Assembly: GCF_018614615.1 (NCBI RefSeq)
Contig: NZ_JAGGOK010000041.1
Span: forward strand, 168,211 to 232,210
DNA length: 64,000 nucleotides
DNA from: Streptomyces sp. ISL-100
GTDB taxonomy: Bacteria > Actinomycetota > Actinomycetes > Streptomycetales > Streptomycetaceae
Direction of reading: 5' to 3'
Numbering within the stretch: position 1 is the stretch's first letter; every line of letters begins with the position of its first letter. Of this stretch, positions 16,692 to 24,215 are shown piece by piece. The notes beneath the pieces are model-generated. The model searched no databases and had not been told where the DNA came from. It saw only the letters and a list, made by a program, of their open reading frames with translations. Both the position numbers and the translations under genes were made by a program.

Positions 16692-17462
16692 GTGTCCCGC
16701 CGCAGAATCGGCTTCTGGTACCGCCTGGCGGCGGTCATCGCCAAACCCCCGCTGGTGGTTCTGTTCAAGCGGGACTGGCGCGGAATGGAGAACATTCCGG
16801 CCGAGGGCGGATTCATCACGGCGGTCAATCACAACTCGTACCTGGACCCGCTCTCCTATGGGCACTTCCAGTACAACACGGGACGTGTTCCCCGGCTGCT
16901 GGCCAAGGCGGCGCTCTTCAAAACCCCGTTTGTCGGGATGATGCTGCGCGGTACGGGCCAGATTCCCGTCTACCGCGAGACCACCAACGCACTCGACGCT
17001 TTCCGAGCGGCGGTCGACGCCATCGAGCGCGGCGAATGCGTCGCCTTCTACCCCGAAGGCACGCTCACCCGTGACCCCGACATGTGGCCGATGGCGGGAA
17101 AGACCGGAGCGGCGCGCGTGGCCCTCATGACGAAGGCCCCCGTTATTCCGGTTGCCCAGTGGGGCGCCAACTTGGCGATGCCGCCGTACGCCAAGGAGAA
17201 CAAGCTTCAGCTCTTCCCGCGCAAGACCCTCTCGGTGCAGGCGGGTCCGCCGGTGGACCTCGACCGGTTCTACGACAAGGAACCGACGCCCGAGGTGCTG
17301 CGCGAGGCGACCGAGGCGATCATGAGCGCCATCACGGAGCAGCTCGCCGAGCTGCGCGGCGAGCCCGCGCCCGTCGAGCCGTACGACCACCGCAGGGCGC
17401 GCGCGCAGCAGCGCCGCAAAGCGGAGCAGCGCAGCAAAGCCGAGGGAGAGAGCGCAAAGTGA
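16692..17462 (+). CDS. plsC: 1-acyl-sn-glycerol-3-phosphate acyltransferase (PlsC family)
   Basis: 256-residue membrane-associated acyltransferase that converts lysophosphatidate to phosphatidate in phospholipid synthesis. The catalytic HX4D motif is NHNSYLDP and the glycerol-phosphate-binding motif is FYPEGTLTRD. A Lys/Arg/Gln-rich C-terminal tail ends the protein. The GTG at 16692 (VSRRRIGFWYRL) follows GAGGAAGG. The stop overlaps the gpsA start as GTGA, so the two are coupled, which fits because GpsA makes the glycerol-3-phosphate backbone. Confidence 0.93.
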   Translation: MSRRRIGFWYRLAAVIAKPPLVVLFKRDWRGMENIPAEGGFITAVNHNSYLDPLSYGHFQYNTGRVPRLLAKAALFKTPFVGMMLRGTGQIPVYRETTNALDAFRAAVDAIERGECVAFYPEGTLTRDPDMWPMAGKTGAARVALMTKAPVIPVAQWGANLAMPPYAKENKLQLFPRKTLSVQAGPPVDLDRFYDKEPTPEVLREATEAIMSAITEQLAELRGEPAPVEPYDHRRARAQQRRKAEQRSKAEGESAK

Positions 17463-18472
17463 CACGCCAGCCGGTCAAGGCGGCCGTATTCGGAACAGGC
17501 TCCTGGGGCACTGCCTTCGGCATGGTGCTGGCCGACGCGGGCTGCGAGGTGACCCTGTGGGGCCGCCGCGCCGAAGTCGCCGACGCCATCAACAACGGCC
17601 GTACGAACCCCGACTATTTCCCGGGCGTCGAACTGCCCGCATCGTTGCGCGCCACCACCGACCCCGCCGAGGCCGCCCAGGGTGCCGACTTCACGGTCCT
17701 CGCCATCCCCTCGCAGACGCTGCGCGGCAACCTCGCCGCGTGGGCACCGCTGCTGCCCGCCGACACCGTCCTCGTCTCCCTCATGAAGGGAGTCGAACTC
17801 GGCACCGCCAAGCGGATGAGTGAGGTCATCGAGGAGGTCGCCAAGGCGCCCGCCGAGCGGGTCGCCGTGGTCACAGGTCCCAACCTCGCCAAGGAGATCG
17901 CCGCCCGGATGCCCGCCGCCGCGGTCGTCGCCTGCAGCGACGAGTCGGTGGCCACCCGGCTCCAGTCCGTCTGCCACACCCCGTACTTCCGCCCGTACAC
18001 CAACACCGACGTCGTCGGCTGCGAACTCGGCGGCGCCGTCAAGAACGTCATCGGCCTCGCCGTCGGCATCGCGGACGGTATGGGCCTCGGTGACAACGCC
18101 AAGGGCTCGCTCATCACCCGCGGCCTCGCCGAAACGACCCGCCTGGGACTGGCGATGGGCGCCGACCCGCTCACCTTCTCCGGTCTCGCCGGCCTCGGCG
18201 ACCTGGTCGCCACCTGCTCGTCGCCGCTCTCGCGCAACCACACCTTCGGCACCAACCTCGGCCGCGGCATGACGCTCGAAGAGACCATCGCGGTCACCAA
18301 GCAGACCGCCGAGGGCGTCAAATCCTGTGAGTCGGTGGCCGATCTGGCCCGCCGGCACGGCGTCGACATGCCGATCACCGACACGGTCGTCGACATCGTT
18401 CACAACGGGAAGCCGCCGATCGTGGCGCTCAAGGAGCTGATGTCACGCAGCGCCAAGCCCGAGCGCCGCTGA
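17459..18472 (+). CDS. gpsA: NAD(P)-dependent glycerol-3-phosphate dehydrogenase
   Basis: 337-residue GpsA, reducing dihydroxyacetone phosphate to sn-glycerol 3-phosphate for phospholipids. Rossmann motif FGTGSWGTAFG lies near the N-terminus. Catalytic-lysine region: ELGGAVKNVIGLAVGIADG. Substrate-binding region: SRNHTFG. It starts with GTG overlapping plsC by 4 bp. ddlA follows 34 bp later, probably in the same transcript. Confidence 0.97.
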   Translation: MTRQPVKAAVFGTGSWGTAFGMVLADAGCEVTLWGRRAEVADAINNGRTNPDYFPGVELPASLRATTDPAEAAQGADFTVLAIPSQTLRGNLAAWAPLLPADTVLVSLMKGVELGTAKRMSEVIEEVAKAPAERVAVVTGPNLAKEIAARMPAAAVVACSDESVATRLQSVCHTPYFRPYTNTDVVGCELGGAVKNVIGLAVGIADGMGLGDNAKGSLITRGLAETTRLGLAMGADPLTFSGLAGLGDLVATCSSPLSRNHTFGTNLGRGMTLEETIAVTKQTAEGVKSCESVADLARRHGVDMPITDTVVDIVHNGKPPIVALKELMSRSAKPERR

Positions 18473-18506
18473 CGCAGTCCCTACTACCAGGTACCCTCAA
18501 CGCGAT

Positions 18507-19664
18507 ATGAGCAGCGAGAACCTCCCCCAGAGCCCCGCACAGGAGCCCCGCAAGCCGCGGGTGGCCGTCGTATTCGGCGGTCGCAGCTCCGAGCACGCCA
18601 TCTCGGTCGTCACGGCCGGCGCCGTACTGCGGTCCATCGACCGTGAGAAGTACGACGTACTGCCGATCGGCATCACGACGGACGGCCGCTGGGCGCTGAC
18701 CGCCGACGAGCCTGACCGGATGGCCATCGCCGACCGGATCCTGCCGAGCGTCGAGAACCTCGCCGAATCGACCGAGGGCGGCGTGGTGCTGTCGGTCGAC
18801 CCGGGCAACCGTGAAGTGCTCTACAGCGAGCCTGGCTCGGTGCCCAAGGCGCTGGGCGAGGTCGACGTGGTCTTTCCCATGCTGCACGGCCCGTACGGCG
18901 AGGACGGCACCCTCCAGGGCCTCCTGGAGCTCTCCGGTGTCCCGTACGTCGGCTCCGGTGTGCTCGCGTCGGCCGTCGGCCAGGACAAGGAGTACATGAA
19001 GCGGGTGTTCATCTCCTTCGGGCTGCCGGTCGGCCCGTACGAGGTCATCCGCCCCCGGGAGTGGGAAAACGACCCTTCCGCCGCCCGGAAGAAGATCGTC
19101 GACTTCGCCGGCGAGCACGGCTGGCCGCTCTTCGTGAAGCCGGCCCGCGGCGGCTCCTCGATGGGCATCACCAAGGTCAGTGACCTCTCCGGCCTCGACG
19201 CGGCGATCGAGGAGGCGCAGCGCCACGACCCCAAGATCCTCGTCGAGTCGCTGCTGCGCGGCCGCGAGATCGAGTGCGGTGTGCTGGAGTTCGAGGACGG
19301 GCCGCGCGCGAGCGTGCCCGCCGAGATCCCGCCCGTCACGTCCCACGACTTCTACGACTTCGAGGCGAAGTACATCGACTCGGCGGCCGGCCTGGTGCCC
19401 GCCCCGCTCACCGAGGAGCAGACCGCCGAGGTGCGGCGGCTCGCGGTCGAGGCATTCGACGCCGCGTCCTGCGAGGGCCTGGTGCGCGCGGACTTCTTCC
19501 TGCTCGACAGCGGCGAGTTCGTGATCAACGAGATCAACACGATGCCCGGCTTCACTCCGATCTCCATGTACCCGCGCATGTGGCAGGAGACCGGGGTGTC
19601 CTACCCGGAGCTCGTCGACCGGCTGATCCAGGCCGCGCTGCGCCGCCCGACGGGCCTGCGCTAG
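18507..19664 (+). CDS. ddlA: D-alanine--D-alanine ligase
   Basis: 385-residue ATP-grasp ligase making D-Ala-D-Ala for peptidoglycan. Diagnostic parts are FGGRSSEHAISVVTA (residues 18-32), MLHGPYGEDGTLQG, KPARGGSSMGITKV, and the metal/ATP site NEINTMPGFTPISMYPRMW. The F in VTSHDFYDFEAKY suits a D-Ala rather than a D-lactate ligase, so no vancomycin resistance is implied. The stop lies in a short duplicated CTAGAGGCTC sequence shared with the convergent gene. Confidence 0.97.
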   Translation: MSSENLPQSPAQEPRKPRVAVVFGGRSSEHAISVVTAGAVLRSIDREKYDVLPIGITTDGRWALTADEPDRMAIADRILPSVENLAESTEGGVVLSVDPGNREVLYSEPGSVPKALGEVDVVFPMLHGPYGEDGTLQGLLELSGVPYVGSGVLASAVGQDKEYMKRVFISFGLPVGPYEVIRPREWENDPSAARKKIVDFAGEHGWPLFVKPARGGSSMGITKVSDLSGLDAAIEEAQRHDPKILVESLLRGREIECGVLEFEDGPRASVPAEIPPVTSHDFYDFEAKYIDSAAGLVPAPLTEEQTAEVRRLAVEAFDAASCEGLVRADFFLLDSGEFVINEINTMPGFTPISMYPRMWQETGVSYPELVDRLIQAALRRPTGLR

Positions 19665-19689
19665 AGGCTCAGGGCCAGCGGCCTCAGGG

Positions 19690-20178
19690 CTAGAGGCTCT
19701 TGGGCACTGCCTTCTTCACCGGCCCCGCGAAGGCCGCCAACGGCGTGACGTCGTGGGCGTACTTCGCGGGGAGCGTGACTTCGACGTACGCCTCGCGGTA
19801 AGTCGTGGTGAAGCGCGGGCTGCCGTCCTCCTGGCGCTCCAGCATCCAGTTGACGCCGTCCGCCTCCACCGCCTGCGCCGCCGGATCGCTCATCTTCTCC
19901 GGCCGGGGGACACCGCAGCGCAGTACGATCGCCGGATCTCCCCATACGGCGGTGAGGTCCGACTCCGGGTCGGCGGTGCGCCGCTGCTGCCCCTCGACGG
20001 CCGCCGGCAGCTCACGGTGCAGCGCCCGGCACACCTCGGCCTCTTCCGAGGACGGGGTGGGAACCGGGATCGCCACGGCGTCGTCCGTGAGGGAGCAGCC
20101 GGCGGCGGCGGCAGCGAGCAGCAGGGCGACGCATGCCATCGACGAATGCGACAGAAGCCGGCGGGAAGTGGAAGTCAC
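19690..20178 (-). CDS. DUF3515 lipoprotein
   Basis: 162-residue predicted lipoprotein with an N-terminal hydrophobic signal (ACVALLLAAAAAGC), a lipobox ending in Cys at about residue 28, then a DUF3515 domain (VCRALHRELPAAVEG, VWGDPAIVLRCGVPRP, VNWMLE). It faces outward from the membrane. The function of the family is unknown. It is convergent with ddlA and followed by the Lrp-like gene. Confidence 0.88.
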   Translation of the reverse strand: MTSTSRRLLSHSSMACVALLLAAAAAGCSLTDDAVAIPVPTPSSEEAEVCRALHRELPAAVEGQQRRTADPESDLTAVWGDPAIVLRCGVPRPEKMSDPAAQAVEADGVNWMLERQEDGSPRFTTTYREAYVEVTLPAKYAHDVTPLAAFAGPVKKAVPKSL

Positions 20179-20198
20179 CGGCCAAGAGTAGACGGGGG

Positions 20199-20432
20199 CT
20201 AGATGTGCACGACCGGGCAGGTCAGAGTGCGGGTGATGCCGTCCACTTGCTGGACCTTGGCGACCACCAGCCGGCCGAGATCATCGACCGTGTCGGCCTG
20301 CGCGCGCACGATCACGTCATAGGGTCCGGTCACGTCCTCGGCCTGGATCACTCCCGGAATCTTGCCGATGGTCTCGGCGACGGACGACGCCTTGCCCACC
20401 TCGGTCTGGATGAGGATGTACGCCTGTACCAC
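20199..20432 (-). CDS. Stand-alone Lrp/AsnC ligand-binding (RAM) domain protein
   Basis: 77 residues consisting only of the Lrp/AsnC effector-binding domain (VVQAYILIQTEVGKA; VTGPYDVIVRAQADTVDDLG), with no DNA-binding helix-turn-helix. Such proteins form oligomers and may sense amino acids or pair with full-length regulators. The GTG at 20432 lies 5 nt after GGAGG. It is divergent from thiL. Confidence 0.9.
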   Translation of the reverse strand: MVQAYILIQTEVGKASSVAETIGKIPGVIQAEDVTGPYDVIVRAQADTVDDLGRLVVAKVQQVDGITRTLTCPVVHI

Positions 20433-20638
20433 GGAACCTCCAGGGCGGCCACGAGGATCATGTGGGGAGATAAAGAGACGCCACCGTATCGCGTCGTCGT
20501 GGGCAGCGGGGAGACTTGCGCGGCCGTCGGCGTACGGAGCGTGGCGTACGGAGACCAGAAGTTGACGTATGTGTTGACGGTACCTACAGCAGTGATGGCT
20601 CGCGACCGCAAGCGCACTGGGGCAGAAGGGGCACATCC

Positions 20639-21610
20639 ATGAAGGGCACTGTGGGCGAACTGGGGGAGTTCGGGCTCATCAGAGAGCTCACCTCCCGGCT
20701 CACCTCCACCCCGGCGGTACGGCTGGGGCCCGGCGACGACGCCGCCGTCGTGGCCGCACCCGACCGGCGGGTCGTGGCGAGTACGGACATCCTGCTCGAG
20801 GGGCGTCACTTCCGGCGTGACTGGTCGACGGCGTACGACGTGGGCCGCAAGGCCGCGGCCCAGAATCTGGCCGATATCGCCGCCATGGGAGCGGTGCCGA
20901 CCGCGCTGCTCCTCGGCCTCGTCGTCCCCGCCGAACTCCCGGTCAGCTGGCCGACCGAGCTGATGGACGGCATCAGGGACGAGTGCCAGGTCGCGGGGGC
21001 GGCCGTCGTCGGCGGTGATGTCGTACGCGGCGAGACCATCACCGTGGCGATCACCGCGCTCGGCGACCTGCGCAACCACGAACCGGTGACGCGGTCCGGG
21101 GCCAGGCCCGGCGATGTCGTCGCCGTCACCGGCTGGCTGGGCTGGTCCGCGGCGGGCCTCGCCGTCCTCTCGCGCGGATTCCGCTCGCCGCGCGCCTTCG
21201 TCGAGGCGCACCGGCGCCCCGAGCCGCCGTACCACGCGGGCCCCGCGGCCGCCGGGCTCGGCGCCACCGCCATGACCGACGTCAGTGACGGGCTCGTCGC
21301 CGACCTCGGGCACATCGCGGAGGCCAGCAAGGTCCGTATCGACCTGCGGTCGGGGCTCATCGACATTCCGACGCAGATGTCGGACATCGGGCAGGCGGTC
21401 GGCGTGGACCCGCTCCAGTGGGTGCTGACCGGGGGAGAGGACCACGCGATCGTGGCGACGTTCCCGCCGGACACGAAGCTGCCGGCCCGCTGGAAGATCA
21501 TCGGCGAGGTCCTCAACCCGTCGGCGCTGCCGCAGGTGACGGTCGACGGGGCGCCGTGGACGAAGAAGGGCGGCTGGGACCACTTCGGGGACATCGAGAC
21601 CGCCCCCTAG
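20639..21610 (+). CDS. thiL: Thiamine-monophosphate kinase
   Basis: 323-residue ThiL, which phosphorylates thiamine phosphate to the active diphosphate. ATP and Mg motifs: RLGPGDDAAVV, VASTDILLEGRHFR, GGDVVRGE, TDVSDGLVADLGHIAE. The ATG at 20639 follows AAGGGG. thiD follows at 40 bp, so the two thiamine genes are adjacent on one strand. Confidence 0.96.
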   Translation: MKGTVGELGEFGLIRELTSRLTSTPAVRLGPGDDAAVVAAPDRRVVASTDILLEGRHFRRDWSTAYDVGRKAAAQNLADIAAMGAVPTALLLGLVVPAELPVSWPTELMDGIRDECQVAGAAVVGGDVVRGETITVAITALGDLRNHEPVTRSGARPGDVVAVTGWLGWSAAGLAVLSRGFRSPRAFVEAHRRPEPPYHAGPAAAGLGATAMTDVSDGLVADLGHIAEASKVRIDLRSGLIDIPTQMSDIGQAVGVDPLQWVLTGGEDHAIVATFPPDTKLPARWKIIGEVLNPSALPQVTVDGAPWTKKGGWDHFGDIETAP

Positions 21611-21649
21611 TCCCGCAGGTTGTGGCCCGGGCGTACTAGATTCGCCCGT

Positions 21650-22450
21650 ATGCGAATACTTCCCTGCGTCCTCACCGTCGCCGGATCCGACTCCGGCGGC
21701 GGTGCGGGTATCCAGGCCGACCTCAAGACGATGCTGGCCCTCGGCGTGCACGGCATGAGCGTGCTCACCGCCGTGACGGCGCAGAACTCGCTGGGTGTGC
21801 AAGGTGCCTGGGACCTGCCGGTGGAGGCCGTACGGGCCCAGTACCGCAGCGTCGTCGACGACATCGGCGTACAGGCGGTGAAGACCGGGATGCTGTCCAG
21901 CGCCGAACTCGTCGAGGCGGTGGCCGAGCTGCTGGCCGGCACCGAGGCCCCGGTGGTCGTCGACCCGGTGGGCGTGTCGAAGCACGGCGACCCGCTGCTC
22001 GCCACGTCCGCCCTCGAATCCGTACGGACGAAGCTGCTGCCCACGGCGACGGTCGCCACCCCGAACCTTGACGAGGTGGCCCAGCTCACCGGCGTACGCG
22101 TGGAGTCCGAGGCCGATCTGCGGCGGGCCGCCGACGCGCTCCTGGAATTCGGGCCGCGCTGGGTGCTCGTCAAGGGCGGACACCTGCCGGGCGACGCGGT
22201 GGACCTGCTGACGGACGGCACCGAGGAGCACTGGCTGCGTGCCCCCCGGCACGACAACCGGCACACGCACGGGACGGGCTGCACGCTGGCTTCCGCGATC
22301 GCGTCGGGCCTGGCGAAGGGCCTCGACGTACCGCAGGCCGTGTCCGCCGCAAAGGAGTACGTGACCGAGGCGATCGCGGCAGGGTTCGCGCTGGGAGCGG
22401 GGATAGGCCCGGTGGACCACGGCTGGCGGCTCAGGAACAGTCAGGAGTAA
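21650..22450 (+). CDS. thiD: Hydroxymethylpyrimidine (phosphate) kinase
   Basis: 266-residue ribokinase-fold ThiD, making HMP diphosphate for thiamine. Motifs: VAGSDSGGGAGIQADLKTM and the anion hole THGTGCTLASAIASGLAKG. The ATG at 21650 lacks an RBS. TAGATT at 21637-21642 could be a -10 giving a leaderless mRNA. A GTG at 21620 is an alternative start. The 3' end overlaps the convergent oxidoreductase gene by 10 bp. Confidence 0.95.
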   Translation: MRILPCVLTVAGSDSGGGAGIQADLKTMLALGVHGMSVLTAVTAQNSLGVQGAWDLPVEAVRAQYRSVVDDIGVQAVKTGMLSSAELVEAVAELLAGTEAPVVVDPVGVSKHGDPLLATSALESVRTKLLPTATVATPNLDEVAQLTGVRVESEADLRRAADALLEFGPRWVLVKGGHLPGDAVDLLTDGTEEHWLRAPRHDNRHTHGTGCTLASAIASGLAKGLDVPQAVSAAKEYVTEAIAAGFALGAGIGPVDHGWRLRNSQE

Positions 22451-23634
22451 TCCTTCAGCCTGATGTTGGTCGCGGCCCTCTCCGTGAGTTTCTTGAAGAA
22501 GCCGGCGAGGAGACGCGAACTCAGCATGCGGTACGCCCGGTCGCGCTGCCGGATCTTTTTCTCGCTGGGCGGCGCGAGGAACGGGCCCGCGTTGCCCGCG
22601 ATCTTCTGGCAGCCTTTCGCGAAGTCGCGGACCTCGGCCTCGTACGCCGCGAAGGCGGTGCGGTGGCCGCCGCGTGCGCGGGCGAGTTCGCCGGCGAGCA
22701 CGTAGGCGCAGACGACAGCCGCACCGGTCCCCATGCCGCCCATGGTGGCGCCGTAACCCGCGTCGCCGATCAGAACCACCCGGCCCTTGGACAGCCGGTC
22801 AATGTGGATCTGCGCGATCGCGTCGAAGTACAGGCTGTCGGCGGCGTCCAGGGCGTCCAGCGCCTTGGGGGTCTCCCATCCCATGTCCGCGAACTTCGCG
22901 GCGAGGATCTTCTTCTGCCGGCCGAGGTCGTTCCGGTCGTACGCCAGCTGCTCGGAGGCGAAGACGAGGCTCGCGCCGGCCCGGTCGGGGTCGCCGTCGT
23001 AGTTTGTGATGGAGACCATGCGGCCCGGGTCGCTGTAGATCAGGGCGGTCCTGTCCAGTCCGAGGTGGTTGGGCATGTCGAAGCCGGCGACGTAGTAGCC
23101 GAGGTGGCGCAGGTACTGGGACTCGTCGCCGAAGGCGAGGCGGCGGGTGTTCGAGTGCAGTCCGTCGGCGCCGACGACGAGGTCGAAGCGGCGCGGGGCG
23201 CCGTGGTCGAAGGTGACGTCGACGCCGTGGGCATCCTCCGCCATCGTGGCGACCGAGTTCCCGAAGACGTACTCGACGGTGTCCTTGGTGCGCTCGTACA
23301 GGATGGCGGAGAGATCACCGCGGAAGATCTCCACGTCGCCGCTCATCATGGCGGAGGGAAGGTCGACTCGGGGGCTTCCGTCGACGTCGACGACGGTCTG
23401 CGTGCCCATGTGGGTCTGCCGGCGGTGGACGTCGTCCCAGATGCCGAGCTCCTGGAGGACCTTGCGGTGGACGTGACCGCGGAAGTCGACGGCGAAACCG
23501 CCGGTGCGCAGGGCCGGTGCCTTTTCCACGACGGTGACGCGGGCGCCGTACCGGGAGAGCTGGAGGGCGAGGGCAGGGCCGGCGATGCTGGCACCGGAGA
23601 TCAGGACGTTGAGGTTGCGCAGCTGCGTTGTCAT
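22441..23634 (-). CDS. FAD-dependent monooxygenase (PHBH-fold)
   Basis: 397-residue flavoprotein. The N-terminal FAD motif is SGASIAGPALALQLSRYG with VTVVEKAP. A middle DG motif reads VVGADGLHSNTR and the second FAD contact is VVLIGDAGYGATMGGMGTG. The family hydroxylates aromatic or polyketide compounds or degrades tetracycline-type drugs; the substrate here is unknown. The start MTTQLRN at 23634 has only a weak RBS. It lies in a segment that seems inserted between thiD and rpmB relative to S. coelicolor. Confidence 0.88.
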   Translation of the reverse strand: MTTQLRNLNVLISGASIAGPALALQLSRYGARVTVVEKAPALRTGGFAVDFRGHVHRKVLQELGIWDDVHRRQTHMGTQTVVDVDGSPRVDLPSAMMSGDVEIFRGDLSAILYERTKDTVEYVFGNSVATMAEDAHGVDVTFDHGAPRRFDLVVGADGLHSNTRRLAFGDESQYLRHLGYYVAGFDMPNHLGLDRTALIYSDPGRMVSITNYDGDPDRAGASLVFASEQLAYDRNDLGRQKKILAAKFADMGWETPKALDALDAADSLYFDAIAQIHIDRLSKGRVVLIGDAGYGATMGGMGTGAAVVCAYVLAGELARARGGHRTAFAAYEAEVRDFAKGCQKIAGNAGPFLAPPSEKKIRQRDRAYRMLSSRLLAGFFKKLTERAATNIRLKDYS

Positions 23635-23709
23635 GGGCCGAGCGTGACGCCCACCGCTGACCGAGCCCTTACCGTCGGCTGACCGCGATGTATGCCGCCG
23701 CCGCGTGGG

Positions 23710-23772
23710 CGGGAAAGCCCCCCGTCCCCGGACGCCCTTAGGTCGCGTCCGCAATCGCCGGACGGGCTGGAG
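23710..23772. repeat. Palindromic element copy B, left arm
   Basis: Diverged form of the arm seen in copy A, including CGCCGGACGGGCTGGA. It is separated from its right arm (24143) by about 370 bp of repetitive DNA instead of the usual short loop. Confidence 0.6.
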
Positions 23773-23814
23773 TTTCCTGGCGCCGGCACAATTCCGCGCC
23801 CCACCAGAGCTACC

Positions 23815-24142
23815 GCACACGGAGCCTTCCCCGCACATGGAAACTCCCAAGCGCGGCAACCCGCTGGCGGCGGGCGCGCGGCGACCTTCCGGGAGCGGCG
23901 GCTTCCGGTGTACGGCGACCCTCCCGAGGCGGCGGCTTTTCCCCTGCACGGCAACCTTCCCGACCGCAGCACCCACTCGGTGTGCGGCACCCACTCGGTG
24001 TGCGGCAGCTCCCTGGGTCCGGTGTGCTGCGGCCTTCCCGGGTGGCGGCTTTTGGTGTGCGGCGACCCTCCGAGCACGGAGCTTTTTTCCGTGAGCGGCG
24101 ACCTTCCCGTGCGCGGCGGTCTTTCGGCGTGCGGCGGCTCCT
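23815..24142. repeat. Degenerate tandem-repeat array (unit about 18-25 bp)
   Basis: About 330 bp built of variants of GTGTGCGGCGACCTTCCCG and GCGGCGGCTTTT. One exact tandem pair of 18 bp, ACCCACTCGGTGTGCGGC, lies at 23971-23988 and 23989-24006. The DNA between 23635 and 24190 has no convincing gene. Long frames cross it on both strands only because stops are rare in such GC-rich repeats. Function unknown. Confidence 0.7.
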
Positions 24143-24215
24143 TTCAGCCCGTCCGGCGTTTGAGGACCGGGGGCTGGGCCGGAGCCCCGGTTACGGGGAG
24201 GGGCGGGTAGGGGAA
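24143..24215. repeat. Palindromic element copy B, right arm
   Basis: Contains CAGCCCGTCCGGCGTTTGAG as in copies A and C, then GGGGAGGGGCGGGTAGGGG. It runs into the 3' end of the SARP gene, so the last residues of that protein (SPTRPSP) and its stop are encoded by the repeat. Confidence 0.65.

Noticed and set aside
23692..24210. 172-codon frame across the repeat array encoding VCGDLP-like repeats
   Set aside because: The peptide repeats simply mirror the DNA repeats. There is no RBS, no family, and opposite-strand frames are equally long and repetitive.
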